Positions 1 to 10,265 of a stretch of DNA of 64,000 nt are shown one piece after another. The stretch is from JTS-AC122 sp050246015 (GTDB lineage: Bacteria > Planctomycetota > Phycisphaerae > Phycisphaerales > UBA1924). The position numbers were made by a program, and so were the translations under genes. Each line of letters opens with the position of its first letter. The first letter of the stretch is position 1. Below the pieces are notes generated by a model. The model was not told the DNA's origin. It searched no databases and saw only the letters and a list, made by a program, of their open reading frames with translations. Location of the stretch: NCBI GenBank assembly GCA_050246015.1, contig JBFWWU010000001.1, positions 434,001-498,000 of the forward strand, given 5' to 3'.

Positions 1-640
1 TGCCCTCGATCCGGCCATTGGAGAAGTGCTGCCAGCGCACGCCGAGTTGGAGACGAAGGTCATCGGAGAGGCGGAAGGTGGCGCCCGCGCCGGCCCTGGG
101 GGAGAAGTTGAACCCGGTTCCGTCGTCGGGGACATTGTCGAAGGCGAAGAGGAGCCCGATGCCGGCCTCGCCGTAGATGGTCCATGCGTAATCGTCGGCG
201 TGGAGGAAATGCCAGCGGAACTGGAAACCGGGGTTGATGGCGCCGGTGTCGTCATCCTGGTCGACATACCAGGCGGTGAGTTCGACGCTGAACTCGAGCG
301 AATCGCACAGGAAGTGCGAGTAGCCGGCGTGAACCTCGCCGGCCTGGATGTCATCAAAGTCATTGAGGTATCCGAAGCCGAGCACGAGCGAGTTCGACCC
401 CGCGCGCCCGAAGGGGATCGAGGCGCTGGCCGCGCCGGCGTCGGTCGCGGCGGAGCGTGCATCAGGCTGGGAGTCCGAGGACGGCGCCGGGGGAACGGAC
501 TCGGGCTGCACGAGCGCAATCGGGGGCGTGGCGAGCCTGGTAGTGGAGGAATCCGACGTCGTGGCCCACGCGGCGGCGTCGTGCACCGCACTCACGGGAG
601 CCAGCGACAGCGCCGTCTGCACGATCAGTTGGGTCATCAT
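1..640 (-). CDS. PagL-like lipid A deacylase / acyloxyacyl hydrolase family outer-membrane protein (3' end cut by window)
   Basis: The frame is open from ATG at 640 to the window edge, 213 codons, so the C-terminus is missing. The N-terminus (MMTQLIVQTALSLAPVSA) looks like a weak signal peptide followed by an Ala/Ser/Pro-rich linker. From about residue 75 the sequence alternates like a beta barrel (for example AWTIYGEAGIG). Near the cut end it reads RWQHFSN, matching the His-x-Ser catalytic motif of the PagL family, with His about residue 205 and Ser about 207. PagL enzymes remove the 3-O acyl chain of lipid A in the outer membrane. The catalytic Glu would lie beyond the window. Family inferred from motif and barrel pattern; another small barrel protein is possible. 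Confidence 0.7.
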   Translation of the reverse strand, partial: MMTQLIVQTALSLAPVSAVHDAAAWATTSDSSTTRLATPPIALVQPESVPPAPSSDSQPDARSAATDAGAASASIPFGRAGSNSLVLGFGYLNDFDDIQAGEVHAGYSHFLCDSLEFSVELTAWYVDQDDDTGAINPGFQFRWHFLHADDYAWTIYGEAGIGLLFAFDNVPDDGTGFNFSPRAGAGATFRLSDDLRLQLGVRWQHFSNGRIEG

Positions 641-734
641 GGTGCCGGAGCGTATCACAGTGTCGGCGTGGGAGCGGCGATGCCAATCCATGCCGGGGTG
701 ACACGGGGGCGGCAACGTGTTCGCGGCAGGCCTG

Positions 735-740
735 TAGAAT
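735..740 (+). promoter_or_regulatory. -10-like element for leaderless NHL lipoprotein gene
   Basis: TAGAAT ends 6 nt before ATG 747. With a normal discriminator the transcript would begin at or next to the start codon. No Shine-Dalgarno is present and no clear -35 is seen. Confidence 0.5.
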
Positions 741-746
741 CAGCGC

Positions 747-1835
747 ATGAACACCAAGGCCAAAGCGATCTCGGTCATCGCCCTTGCGTGTGTGTGTCTG
801 GCGGCGTGTGACGAAGAGGCGCCGCCGGGGGCCGCGGTGGAGGTGAAGGAGACGTTTGGAGGTCTCGGCGACACGCCGGGGCGGTTTGCCTACCCGCGCT
901 GCCTGGACGCCGATCCGTTCTCCAACACTCTTTGGGTGATCGACAAGACGGGGCGGATCCAGCAGATCGATCCGGGCAGCGGGAAGTGCCTTTCGATCTG
1001 GAAGATGCCGCTGACGGACAACGGCAAGCCGACGGGGTGCACGATCGCGCTGGACGACGACGGTCGGCCGCTGCTGTATGTGGCGGACACGCACTATCAC
1101 CGGGTGATGGTGTACCGCGCGGACGAGCCGGTGGGCCGGCCGGGAGAAGGAGGACTTCGCGACCGGGAAACCCCGACGCTGGTGGGCAGTTTCGGCGAGT
1201 ACGGGACGGGCCCCGGGCAGTTCATATTTCCGACGGATATCGCGATCATCCCGGGTGAGAACGGGCGGGGCGTGCGGCGGATCTACGTCAGCGAGTACGG
1301 GACGAACGATCGGATCAGCGTCTTTGGACCCCCGCCGGGCTATGCCTGCCTGTTCACGTTTGGAACGTACGGGAACGACACGTCGGGCGAGAACATCCAG
1401 TTCGACCGGCCGCAGAGCATGATCATCGCGTACGTGAAGTCGGATTCGCCGACGGGATCGTTCCTGCCCGACAAGCAACTGATTGTCGCGGACGCTCGCA
1501 ACCACCGGATCGGCCGGTTCAGCCTGGATGGAGCGCTGATTGGGTGGTTCGGCGACTTCCGCAAGCCCGGAGACGGGCTTGGGCAGTTCCGGATTCCCTA
1601 CGGGCTGCACGACCTTGGCGACGGGACGGCGCTGATCGCGGAGTTTGGCAACAACCGCGTGCAACGGATCGACCTGGCGACTGGTATGGGTATGGGGACC
1701 TGGGGCCGGCCGGGTCGCGGGGAGGGCGAACTGTTCAACCCCTGGGCGGTTACTACGCTTGGCGCCAAGGCCTACGTGCTGGATTCGGGAAACAATCGAA
1801 TCCTTTCATTTGCCGGACCGAAGAAGCGGAACTGA
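747..1835 (+). CDS. NHL-repeat beta-propeller lipoprotein
   Basis: 362 residues. The N-terminus is a lipoprotein signal with lipobox LAAC and lipidated Cys at residue 21, so the protein is probably anchored in a membrane outside the cytoplasm. The rest is made of NHL-type blades with recurring patterns such as GxFxxPxGI and VADxxNHRI (IADARNHRIGRF and LDSGNNRILSF are examples), enough for a six-bladed propeller. Such propellers usually bind protein or carbohydrate; no catalytic site is seen. The start is fixed by TAGAAT six bases upstream. It stands just before the VWA/MoxR cluster on the same strand, 111 bp away, but nothing shows that it works with it. Confidence 0.85.
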   Translation: MNTKAKAISVIALACVCLAACDEEAPPGAAVEVKETFGGLGDTPGRFAYPRCLDADPFSNTLWVIDKTGRIQQIDPGSGKCLSIWKMPLTDNGKPTGCTIALDDDGRPLLYVADTHYHRVMVYRADEPVGRPGEGGLRDRETPTLVGSFGEYGTGPGQFIFPTDIAIIPGENGRGVRRIYVSEYGTNDRISVFGPPPGYACLFTFGTYGNDTSGENIQFDRPQSMIIAYVKSDSPTGSFLPDKQLIVADARNHRIGRFSLDGALIGWFGDFRKPGDGLGQFRIPYGLHDLGDGTALIAEFGNNRVQRIDLATGMGMGTWGRPGRGEGELFNPWAVTTLGAKAYVLDSGNNRILSFAGPKKRN

Positions 1836-1946
1836 CCGGCGGGGGACCGCCGCGATCCGCCGGAGTGCGATTCCTGAGTACGATGCGATCCGTGGATCGC
1901 CTGCATCCCGGGCGACCACCAGGCTGGAAGGGGCTCATCGAACACC

Positions 1947-4900
1947 GTGCTCATCGCGTCGATCCATGTCGGGCCCGTGCAGTTCGATCAGCCGATCTGG
2001 CTGCTGCTGATTCCGATCCTGGGGGCGCTCACGATCTGGTGGGCGCGGTCGAGCCTGTCGGGACTGGGGACGACTTCGCGGCGGATCGCGCTGGCGGTGC
2101 GACTGATCGTCATTGCGTTCATCGCCGGGGCGGTTGCGCAGCCGCAGTGGCGTCGCGAGGCCAAGGACATCGCGGTCGTGGCGATCGTGGATCAGAGCGA
2201 GTCGATCCCGGTGGATATCAAGGCGAAGGTGGAGCAGTTCCTGCGAGATGCGGCGACCACGGCGCGGAACAACAACCTGATGGGGCAGGTGACGGTGGCG
2301 CGGGACGCGTACGTGCAGTCGCTGCCGGGGCCCCCGGGGGACCGGCCCGATTCGCAGAACATCGGGGCGACCGACGGGACAAACCTGGCCGAGGGCGTGA
2401 ACCTGGGTCTGGCGGTCGTGCCGGACAGCGCCGCGGGGCGCATGCTGATCATCAGCGACTTCAACGAGACCGAGGGGCAACTGAATAGCACCGCGCAGGC
2501 CGCCCGCGCCGCCGGGGTTCCCATCGACGTGCTCCCGATCAGGTATCGTTACAAGAAAGAGATCATGATGGAGCGTCTGGTCACGCCCGCGACGGGGCGG
2601 CTGGGCGAGCACGTGAACATGCGCGTGATCATCAACGCGACCGTGCCGATGACCGGGCGTCTGGACCTGAGCGTCAATGGGCGGGCGATCGACCTGGACC
2701 CGGACTCCCCCGCGACCGGTGTATCGATATCGCTCAAGGAGGGGGCGAACGCGATCCCGATTCCGCTGAGCCTGAGCGTGTCCGGGGCGAACAAGTTCGA
2801 GGCGAACTTCACGCCCGATGACCGCGAGAACGACACGCTGATCCAGAATAACCGGCAGAGTTCGGTGACGTTTGTCACAGGCCAGGGGAAGGTGCTGATC
2901 CTGGCGTCGGATACGGCGCAAGCGGCGGACCTGGTGCAGGTGCTGAACCTGGCCCGCATCGAGACCGAGGTGCGTGCACCCTCGGAGGCGCCCAAGGACA
3001 GCGTCGAGGTCGCGCCGTATGACGCCGTCGTGTTCGTCAACGTTCCGGCGTGGGAGTTTTCGCAGGCGCAGCAGGAGATGTTCCGGGCGTATGTGCACGA
3101 CCTGGGCGGCGGCCTGGTGATGCTGGGAGGGGACCAGTCCTTCGGCGCGGGCGGGTGGATCGACTCGCCCACCGCCGAGGCACTGCCCTTGAAACTGGAA
3201 ATCCCCGACAAGCGGAAGATGCCCAAGGGCGCGCTGGCGATGATCGTGCATTCCTGCGAGATGCCGCAGGGCAACTACTGGGGGAAGGAAGTGTGTCTGG
3301 CGGCGGTGGACGCGCTCTCGCCGCGCGATATGGCGGGGGTGATCGAGTTCGGGGGACTGACCGGGCGGGAGTACTGGCTGCACGACCTGAAGGACCTTGG
3401 GAACAAGGCGTCGATCAAGCGCGCGATCAACTCGCTGACGTTCGGCGACGCGCCGAGTTTCGAGGGCTTCCTCCAGACCGCGATCGGACCCATGGAGCAG
3501 GCGCCGGCGGGCCAGAAGATGGCGATCATCATCAGCGACGGCGACCCCTCCCCGCCGTCGAAGCAACTGATGCAGCGGTTCATCGACGCCAAGATCGTCA
3601 TCAGCACGTTCTGCGTCTTTCCGCACATGGGCGGGATGCAGACGATGCAGAACATGGCGGACGCGACCGGGGGCAAGCACTACTTCGTAAACGACGCCAG
3701 CGCCTTGGCCGAACTTCCCAAGTTCATCATCAAGGAAGCGCAGAAGGTCAAGAGGAACCTGATCTGGGAAGGGAATCCGGTCAACCCGATCATCACGGCG
3801 GGCGGAACGGAAGCGATGCGCGGGATCTCGGCGATGCCCCCCGTCACGGGGTACATCGTCACCGCCGAGCGAGAAGACCGGCTGTGCCAGGTGGTCCTGT
3901 CGGTGAAGTCCACCGACGAAGACGTTGACCCGCTGCTGGCGCAGGGGCAATACGGGCTGGGCAAGAGCATCGCGTTCACGAGCGATGCGTACGGGAAGTG
4001 GGCACGCTCGTGGCTTGGGTGGTCGCAGTACAAGCAGTTCTGGGAGCAGCACATGCGGTGGGTGATGCGCCCATCGGCGTCGGCGGAACTGCGTGTTTCG
4101 ACGGAAGACAACGGGGAAAAGACCCGCGTGATCGTGGAAGCGTTTGAACCCGACGGCAAGCCGTTCGATCACCTGCGGTGGCGCGGCGCCCTGGTCGGGC
4201 CCGACGGCAAGAGCGAGATGATCAGCCTGTCGCAGTTCGCGCCGGGGCAGTATCAGGCAAGCGTGGACAGTTCGCGCGCCGGGACGTACATGATGAGTTT
4301 CCGCTATGACGCGCCGCCGGACGAATCGGGCAAGTCACGGGAAGGGGCCGTGCAGGCGGCGATCACGCGTCCGTACGCGAGCGAATACCGGCAACTCCAG
4401 GACAACGCCGCGCTGGCCGAACAGATCGCCAAACTGACTGGCGGGCGCGTGATCCCGGATAACCCGGCATTGGCGGACCTGTGGTCGAAGGAAGGACTGA
4501 AGATGCCGGTCGCGACGCGGCCGATCTGGCTGACGGTGGCGATCGCCGCGATCACGCTGTTTCTGATGGACGTCGCGGTGCGGCGCGTGCGGATCGATTT
4601 CGCGGCGATGGCCGGGTTCATGCGTCGTGGCGCGTCCAAGTCTCGCTCGGCGGGGTCGAAGCAACTCGGATCGCTGCGGGAGGCGCGCGAGCGTGCCAAG
4701 GAAGGCATGGCGGCGCGTACGTCGCGGGCGGAGGGCGCCGCGACACCGGCGCCGCCGGGCGCGACGGGCCCGGCCAAGGCGGCCCGCTCGGTGAAGTTTG
4801 AAGCGAGCGAGGAAGAACTCGCCGCGGCTCGCAAGAGCGCGGGCCCGCTAACGGAGCGCCCGATCGAGTCCGTCCCGGCCCAGGAAGCCGAGCCGAAACA

Positions 4901-4991
4901 GAAGAAGCCCGAAGTATCGGCGGAAGAAGGCATGTCGCGCCTTCTCAAGGCCAAGCGCCGAGCGCAGGACGACATGACTCAGGATTCGTAG
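1947..4991 (+). CDS. Large membrane protein with VWA and glutamine-amidotransferase-like domains
   Basis: 1014 residues, GTG start. Two membrane helices (about residues 16-34 and 50-66) precede a von Willebrand A domain with the MIDAS motif DQSES at 82-86. A class I amidotransferase-like fold follows (about 314-425, with GGGLVMLGGDQSFGAGG) and then a second VWA-like domain (about 430-590) whose MIDAS position reads HSCEM in place of DxSxS, so it probably lacks normal metal binding. A further helix lies near 857-878, followed by a basic disordered tail. This architecture is common in planctomycete BatA/BatB neighbourhoods. It is followed by MoxR, DUF58 and BatA genes, so it likely belongs to that MoxR-driven envelope/stress complex. 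The exact role is unknown. Confidence 0.85.
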   Translation: MLIASIHVGPVQFDQPIWLLLIPILGALTIWWARSSLSGLGTTSRRIALAVRLIVIAFIAGAVAQPQWRREAKDIAVVAIVDQSESIPVDIKAKVEQFLRDAATTARNNNLMGQVTVARDAYVQSLPGPPGDRPDSQNIGATDGTNLAEGVNLGLAVVPDSAAGRMLIISDFNETEGQLNSTAQAARAAGVPIDVLPIRYRYKKEIMMERLVTPATGRLGEHVNMRVIINATVPMTGRLDLSVNGRAIDLDPDSPATGVSISLKEGANAIPIPLSLSVSGANKFEANFTPDDRENDTLIQNNRQSSVTFVTGQGKVLILASDTAQAADLVQVLNLARIETEVRAPSEAPKDSVEVAPYDAVVFVNVPAWEFSQAQQEMFRAYVHDLGGGLVMLGGDQSFGAGGWIDSPTAEALPLKLEIPDKRKMPKGALAMIVHSCEMPQGNYWGKEVCLAAVDALSPRDMAGVIEFGGLTGREYWLHDLKDLGNKASIKRAINSLTFGDAPSFEGFLQTAIGPMEQAPAGQKMAIIISDGDPSPPSKQLMQRFIDAKIVISTFCVFPHMGGMQTMQNMADATGGKHYFVNDASALAELPKFIIKEAQKVKRNLIWEGNPVNPIITAGGTEAMRGISAMPPVTGYIVTAEREDRLCQVVLSVKSTDEDVDPLLAQGQYGLGKSIAFTSDAYGKWARSWLGWSQYKQFWEQHMRWVMRPSASAELRVSTEDNGEKTRVIVEAFEPDGKPFDHLRWRGALVGPDGKSEMISLSQFAPGQYQASVDSSRAGTYMMSFRYDAPPDESGKSREGAVQAAITRPYASEYRQLQDNAALAEQIAKLTGGRVIPDNPALADLWSKEGLKMPVATRPIWLTVAIAAITLFLMDVAVRRVRIDFAAMAGFMRRGASKSRSAGSKQLGSLREARERAKEGMAARTSRAEGAATPAPPGATGPAKAARSVKFEASEEELAAARKSAGPLTERPIESVPAQEAEPKQKKPEVSAEEGMSRLLKAKRRAQDDMTQDS

Positions 4992-5093
4992 CAAGCCCGG
5001 GCGGGTGTCCCGCGGCCCACCTGGCTTTGACGACGAGCACAGCACCGAACGCCTCGATCAATCACGCATCTGACGATTTCTCCGGAGAATCAC

Positions 5094-6131
<1,038 letters not shown>

Positions 6132-6151
6132 GAGAAAGAACGGTTCCACAG

Positions 6152-7075
6152 ATGCTCCGCACCACCAACATCACCCGCCCCAAGGGACTCGAAGACCTGC
6201 TCGAGCCGGCGCTAATCTCGCGCCTGTCGCAGCTCGACGTGGCGAGCCGCAAGATCTTCGCGGGCAAACTCAAGGGCGAGCGCCGCTCCAAGAAGCGCGG
6301 CGAGTCCGTCGAGTTCGCCGACCACCGCCCCTACGTCTCCGGCGACGACATCCGGCATATCGACTGGAACCTCTTCGCACGCCTGGATCAACTCTTCCTC
6401 AAACTCTTCCTTGAAGAGGAAGACCTGTCCCTGCACATCGTGATCGACTGCTCGGCGTCCGCGGATTGCGGCGAGCCCAACAAGTTCCTGTTCATGCAGC
6501 GCCTCGCCGCCGCCCTGGGCTACATCGGGCTGGTAAACCTCAACCGCGTCGGGCTGTCGGCGATCGGTGCAGCGGAGAGCGGGCTGATCTCGACGATCCG
6601 GGACATGCGCGGCCGGCGGCGGCTTCAGGACCTCGTGCGCTATCTCTGCACGCTCGAGCCCGCGGGCGCCGCGGCGTTCACCGAGGGCGCCAAGCGCATC
6701 GCCCTGACTCGCCGGGGCAAGGGCGTGATGATCGTCCTCTCCGACTTTTTCCACAAGGAAGGGTACGAGACAGCGCTTCGGCTGCTCGTCGGACACGGGT
6801 ACGACCTCTTCGCGATCCAGGTGCTCTCGCCGCAGGAACTCGAACCGCCGATCACGGGCGATCTGCGCCTGAAGGACGTGGAGGACGGCGACCTGGCCGA
6901 GGTCACGATCTCTGCGCCGCTGCTCAAGCGCTACAAGGCGATCCTGACGACCTACTGCAACCGGCTCCACGATTTCTGCGCGCAGCGGAACATCGTGCAC
7001 ATGACGGTCAAGAGCGACACGCCGGTGGACACGCTGGTGCTGGATTATCTTCGGAGAAGGGGGCTGCTCAAGTGA
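6152..7075 (+). CDS. DUF58 domain protein (cytoplasmic type)
   Basis: 307 residues starting 20 bp after the moxR stop. The DUF58 core reads YVSGDDIRHIDWNLFAR then LFLEEEDLSLHIVIDCSAS, with a VWA-like MIDAS remnant DCSAS. There are no membrane segments, unlike the second DUF58 protein at 25.8 kb. DUF58 proteins are thought to be adaptor or VWA-like partners of MoxR ATPases. The gene order VWA protein, MoxR, DUF58, BatA is the conserved planctomycete and Bacteroidetes arrangement. Function in detail is unknown. Confidence 0.92.
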   Translation: MLRTTNITRPKGLEDLLEPALISRLSQLDVASRKIFAGKLKGERRSKKRGESVEFADHRPYVSGDDIRHIDWNLFARLDQLFLKLFLEEEDLSLHIVIDCSASADCGEPNKFLFMQRLAAALGYIGLVNLNRVGLSAIGAAESGLISTIRDMRGRRRLQDLVRYLCTLEPAGAAAFTEGAKRIALTRRGKGVMIVLSDFFHKEGYETALRLLVGHGYDLFAIQVLSPQELEPPITGDLRLKDVEDGDLAEVTISAPLLKRYKAILTTYCNRLHDFCAQRNIVHMTVKSDTPVDTLVLDYLRRRGLLK

Positions 7076-7259
7076 GTCGGCCTGAAGCGATAACCCCCCG
7101 GCGGCACGACATGAACGCGTCCGGAGAGCCCGGCGCCGCGATGTCACCCGCGGCGTGCACTCGATGCCCACCGGCGCGGATGAACCCGTGCAACCGCGCT
7201 GCCGCGTCCCGTGGCGCCTCCGTGGCTTCCCGCCGTTGCACACGCTTCATGGAGGCCGC

Positions 7260-9455
7260 ATGACACTCCTCACTCCGCTTCTTGCCGGCATCGTGGCGGC
7301 GATTGCCATTCCTTCGCTGGTGATCCTGTATTTCCTCAAACTCCGCCGGCGCGACCTGGAGATCTCCACGACGCTGCTGTGGAAGAAGGCGATCCAGGAT
7401 CTGCAGGCCAATGCGCCGTTCCAGAAACTCCGCCGCAACATATTGCTGATACTGCAACTCCTCGCGCTTGCCGCGGCGATCTTCGCGCTGGCGCAGCCTG
7501 AGTTCCGCGCCGAGACATCGCTGGGGCAGCGTAGTGTCATCCTGATCGACCGCTCGGCGAGCATGAACGCCTCGGACGGAGCCCCCAAGGACGGTCCGGA
7601 GCGCCGGTCTCGGCTTGAGGCCGCGAAGGAAAAAGCGATCGAACTGATCGATGCGCTGCGCGAGCCGGGCCTCTTCTCCCAGCAGAAGGGTGACGAGGCG
7701 ATGGTGATCGCGTTCGATTCGGAGGCGATCGTGCGCCAGAGTTTCACGACGGACAAGGCGCTGCTTCGCGCCGCCGTGAACGCCATCGAGCCTTCCGATG
7801 CTCCGACGTCCGTGGAGCAGGCGTTCAAACTCGCCAAGGCGTACACGGGCTCGCAGAAGTTCGAGGACCAGGTGCAGGAAAACCGGGGGTTCGTCCCGGC
7901 CAGTCCGGGTGCGACGATCCACGTGATCTCCGACGGGCGGATCCCCGACGCCGCGGGCGTCGCCACCGCCCTGGAAGACACCATTCTCTACCACCGGGTC
8001 GGACGGAGCGACGCGACCAACATCGGCATCGTGGGTCTGCAAGCGCAGCGGTCGTTCACCGATCCGTCGCAACTCACGATCTACATCGGCCTGGCGAGCA
8101 CGGCTCACGAAAAGACGAGCGTGGATGTGCAGTTCGCGATCGACGGGCAGGTGCAGCGGGTGCGGAGCGTCACGCTCCCCGCCGCGACGCCGCCGGAGGG
8201 CCTCGGCGCGACCGTCGCGCCAAAGCCGGCCGATGCACGTGCCGGAGCCGGGTCACCCGCAGACGCCGCTGAGGGCGAAGAGGATGTGCAGTGGCGACCC
8301 GGCATTGGTGGCGTGACGTTTTCGCTTGATCGAACTGAAGGCGGGATTGTGACGGTCGAACTCCGCAATATCGACGCCGATGCGCTCGCGGCGGACAACG
8401 TCGGCTACCTCGTCTTCCCCCCCGCCAAGCGCCTCGCGGTCGCGCTGGTGACGCCCGACGGGAAGAGTTTCTTCGTCCGCACGGTGCTTGAAGGGCTGAC
8501 GCTCAGCAAACTCGACATCCTCCCGCTGGCCCAATACGAAGCCCGGCTGCGCAGCGGGAGCGCTTCGGAGTACGACATCGCGATCTTCGAGAACTGCGCA
8601 CCGGCGGTGCAGGTTGAGGGGAGCGCCGCGCCCGTTCCCGGTCTCCCGCCGGGCCGAAGCATCGTGATGGGCGCCGTGCCGAACATTCGGGGCGCCCCCC
8701 GCTCCGATGGCACGCCGGCTCCGGGCCTGATCGACGAGGGCGATTCCGAGCAGGCGATCATCGTGAGTTGGAACCGCGATCATCCCGCCATCAAGCACGC
8801 CGCGCTCGACTCGCTCATCATCCCCAAGTCCCGAAAGGTGACGCTGGGTGTCGATGCGCCGGCCCGCGCGATCGCGACCACGCAGGTCGGGCCGGCGATC
8901 ATCGAAGTCACCGATGGCTCCACCCGCTCGATCATCGTCCCGTTCAACCCGGCGCGCACCAACTGGCCCCTGGACCCGGGGTACATCCTGTTCATCGTCG
9001 AGTCCATGTATTACCTCACCGACACGGGCGTCGATACCCGCCAGGTGAAGCCGGGAGACACGCTGGCCGAAATCCTGCCCGGGGGCGCCAAGGACGTGCG
9101 TCTATCGCTGCCTGATAACGCTCGCGTCGACCTCGTGCCCGCGCCGGACGGGAGTGTGTCGTACAAGCCCGTACGGGACATCGGCATCCACACGTTGTCG
9201 TGGATCGGCGCGTCGCGCGCCACGGACGAAATCGTTGACGGCCGCGTCCGCCGGCCCATCGCCGCCAACCTCCTGGACCCCGCGGAGTCCGATATCCCGG
9301 CGGCGTCAAACCTCGCGATGGCCCGCGAGATCGTGAAGGGAGAAACGGACGGGACCGCGAAGAAGCGTCGCCAACTCTGGCCGTGGGTCCTGCTCGCGGC
9401 CCTGGGCGTCATCATGCTTGAATGGTTCGTCTACAACAAGAAAGTGCATATCTGA
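7260..9455 (+). CDS. BatA-type membrane protein with VWA domain
   Basis: 731 residues. ATG 7260 is preferred over an in-frame ATG at 7155 because GGAGG lies a few bases upstream and the BatA domain begins there. The N-terminus has the BatA pattern: a helix at about 5-28, FLKLRRR, then a second helix near 59-79. The VWA MIDAS motif DRSAS is at 97-101. A final helix (WPWVLLAALGVIMLEWFVYN) is at the C-terminus. The protein is thus anchored at both ends with the VWA domain between the second and last helices. It closes the cluster begun at 1947. Confidence 0.9.
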   Translation: MTLLTPLLAGIVAAIAIPSLVILYFLKLRRRDLEISTTLLWKKAIQDLQANAPFQKLRRNILLILQLLALAAAIFALAQPEFRAETSLGQRSVILIDRSASMNASDGAPKDGPERRSRLEAAKEKAIELIDALREPGLFSQQKGDEAMVIAFDSEAIVRQSFTTDKALLRAAVNAIEPSDAPTSVEQAFKLAKAYTGSQKFEDQVQENRGFVPASPGATIHVISDGRIPDAAGVATALEDTILYHRVGRSDATNIGIVGLQAQRSFTDPSQLTIYIGLASTAHEKTSVDVQFAIDGQVQRVRSVTLPAATPPEGLGATVAPKPADARAGAGSPADAAEGEEDVQWRPGIGGVTFSLDRTEGGIVTVELRNIDADALAADNVGYLVFPPAKRLAVALVTPDGKSFFVRTVLEGLTLSKLDILPLAQYEARLRSGSASEYDIAIFENCAPAVQVEGSAAPVPGLPPGRSIVMGAVPNIRGAPRSDGTPAPGLIDEGDSEQAIIVSWNRDHPAIKHAALDSLIIPKSRKVTLGVDAPARAIATTQVGPAIIEVTDGSTRSIIVPFNPARTNWPLDPGYILFIVESMYYLTDTGVDTRQVKPGDTLAEILPGGAKDVRLSLPDNARVDLVPAPDGSVSYKPVRDIGIHTLSWIGASRATDEIVDGRVRRPIAANLLDPAESDIPAASNLAMAREIVKGETDGTAKKRRQLWPWVLLAALGVIMLEWFVYNKKVHI

Positions 9456-9623
9456 CGATCAGCGGACCTGGCAGGGTTGTCGCTTCACGCGCGGAGTTGA
9501 CGCTCGCGACGCCTTTCCCGCCCACCGCGCGACGATTGCGAGATTCTTGCGCTCGGCCGACTCATATCACTGGCCGCGCGGTCGATCTTGGAGGTGCACG
9601 CGGCCAAAGCCGCCCACGCTCCT

Positions 9624-10265
9624 ATGTCCGAGAACACACACACCACCCCGGCACGGGCTCTGTCGCATCCCGCGGCGAGCCCCTTTCGTCTGGCCTCCGC
9701 CCGCTCGTCGCTTCCGATGGGATGTGACCACTCGCAGCGGGTCGCCACCCTGGCCGTCGGGCTTGCCCGGTCCCTTGGCGCCAAGCGGGAGTTCATCCAG
9801 TCCGTGAGCCTCGCGGGGCTGCTGCACGACATCGGCAAGCAGGCGATCCCGCTCGAAATCCTCGACAAGCCGGGCAGGCTCACCGAACACGAGTTCCAGA
9901 TCATCCGCACGCATCCGCAGCACGGGCATGACCTGCTCAGCCGGCTGCCCGGTTTCGAGCCGATCCTCCCCGCCGTGCTGCTCCACCACGAGCGGTTCGA
10001 CGGCGGTGGGTACCCTCACGGGCTCAGTGGCCGCTCGATCCCGCTGATCGCGCGGATCATCGCTCTGGCCGACGCGTTTGACGCCATGGTTTCGGACCGT
10101 CCGTATCAAGCGGCGCGGTCGATCCCCGACGCGATGAACGAGGTGCGTGCGGGCTCCGGCGCGCACTTCGATCCATCGCTGGTGTCGCTCTTTCTGGGCG
10201 AGGTTGTTCCCGCGTCCTTCGGCGCGGCGCCGATCCCGGTCGCCGAGCGCCGCCGCGCCGCGTGA
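9624..10265 (+). CDS. HD-GYP domain phosphohydrolase
   Basis: 213 residues from ATG 9624 (a TTG at 9588 is in frame but less likely). The HD motif is LLHDIGK and the GYP motif is FDGGGYPHGL, followed by SIPLIARIIALADAFDAM, the full HD-GYP signature. Such proteins hydrolyse cyclic di-GMP or related dinucleotides with a metal centre. There is no receiver or sensor domain, so it is a stand-alone catalytic unit. It converges on the superoxide dismutase gene with zero spacing; the two stop codons share the palindrome TGATCA. Confidence 0.9.
   Translation: MSENTHTTPARALSHPAASPFRLASARSSLPMGCDHSQRVATLAVGLARSLGAKREFIQSVSLAGLLHDIGKQAIPLEILDKPGRLTEHEFQIIRTHPQHGHDLLSRLPGFEPILPAVLLHHERFDGGGYPHGLSGRSIPLIARIIALADAFDAMVSDRPYQAARSIPDAMNEVRAGSGAHFDPSLVSLFLGEVVPASFGAAPIPVAERRRAA

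Noticed and set aside
462..1664. Long minus-strand open frame opposite the NHL gene
   Set aside because: High-G+C shadow of the NHL propeller gene: Arg/His/Pro-rich with no domain, while the plus strand has clear NHL blades and a lipobox.
1935..4172. 745-residue minus-strand open frame opposite the VWA gene
   Set aside because: Composition (Arg, His, Pro-rich) and lack of any motif mark it as antisense to a well-supported gene.
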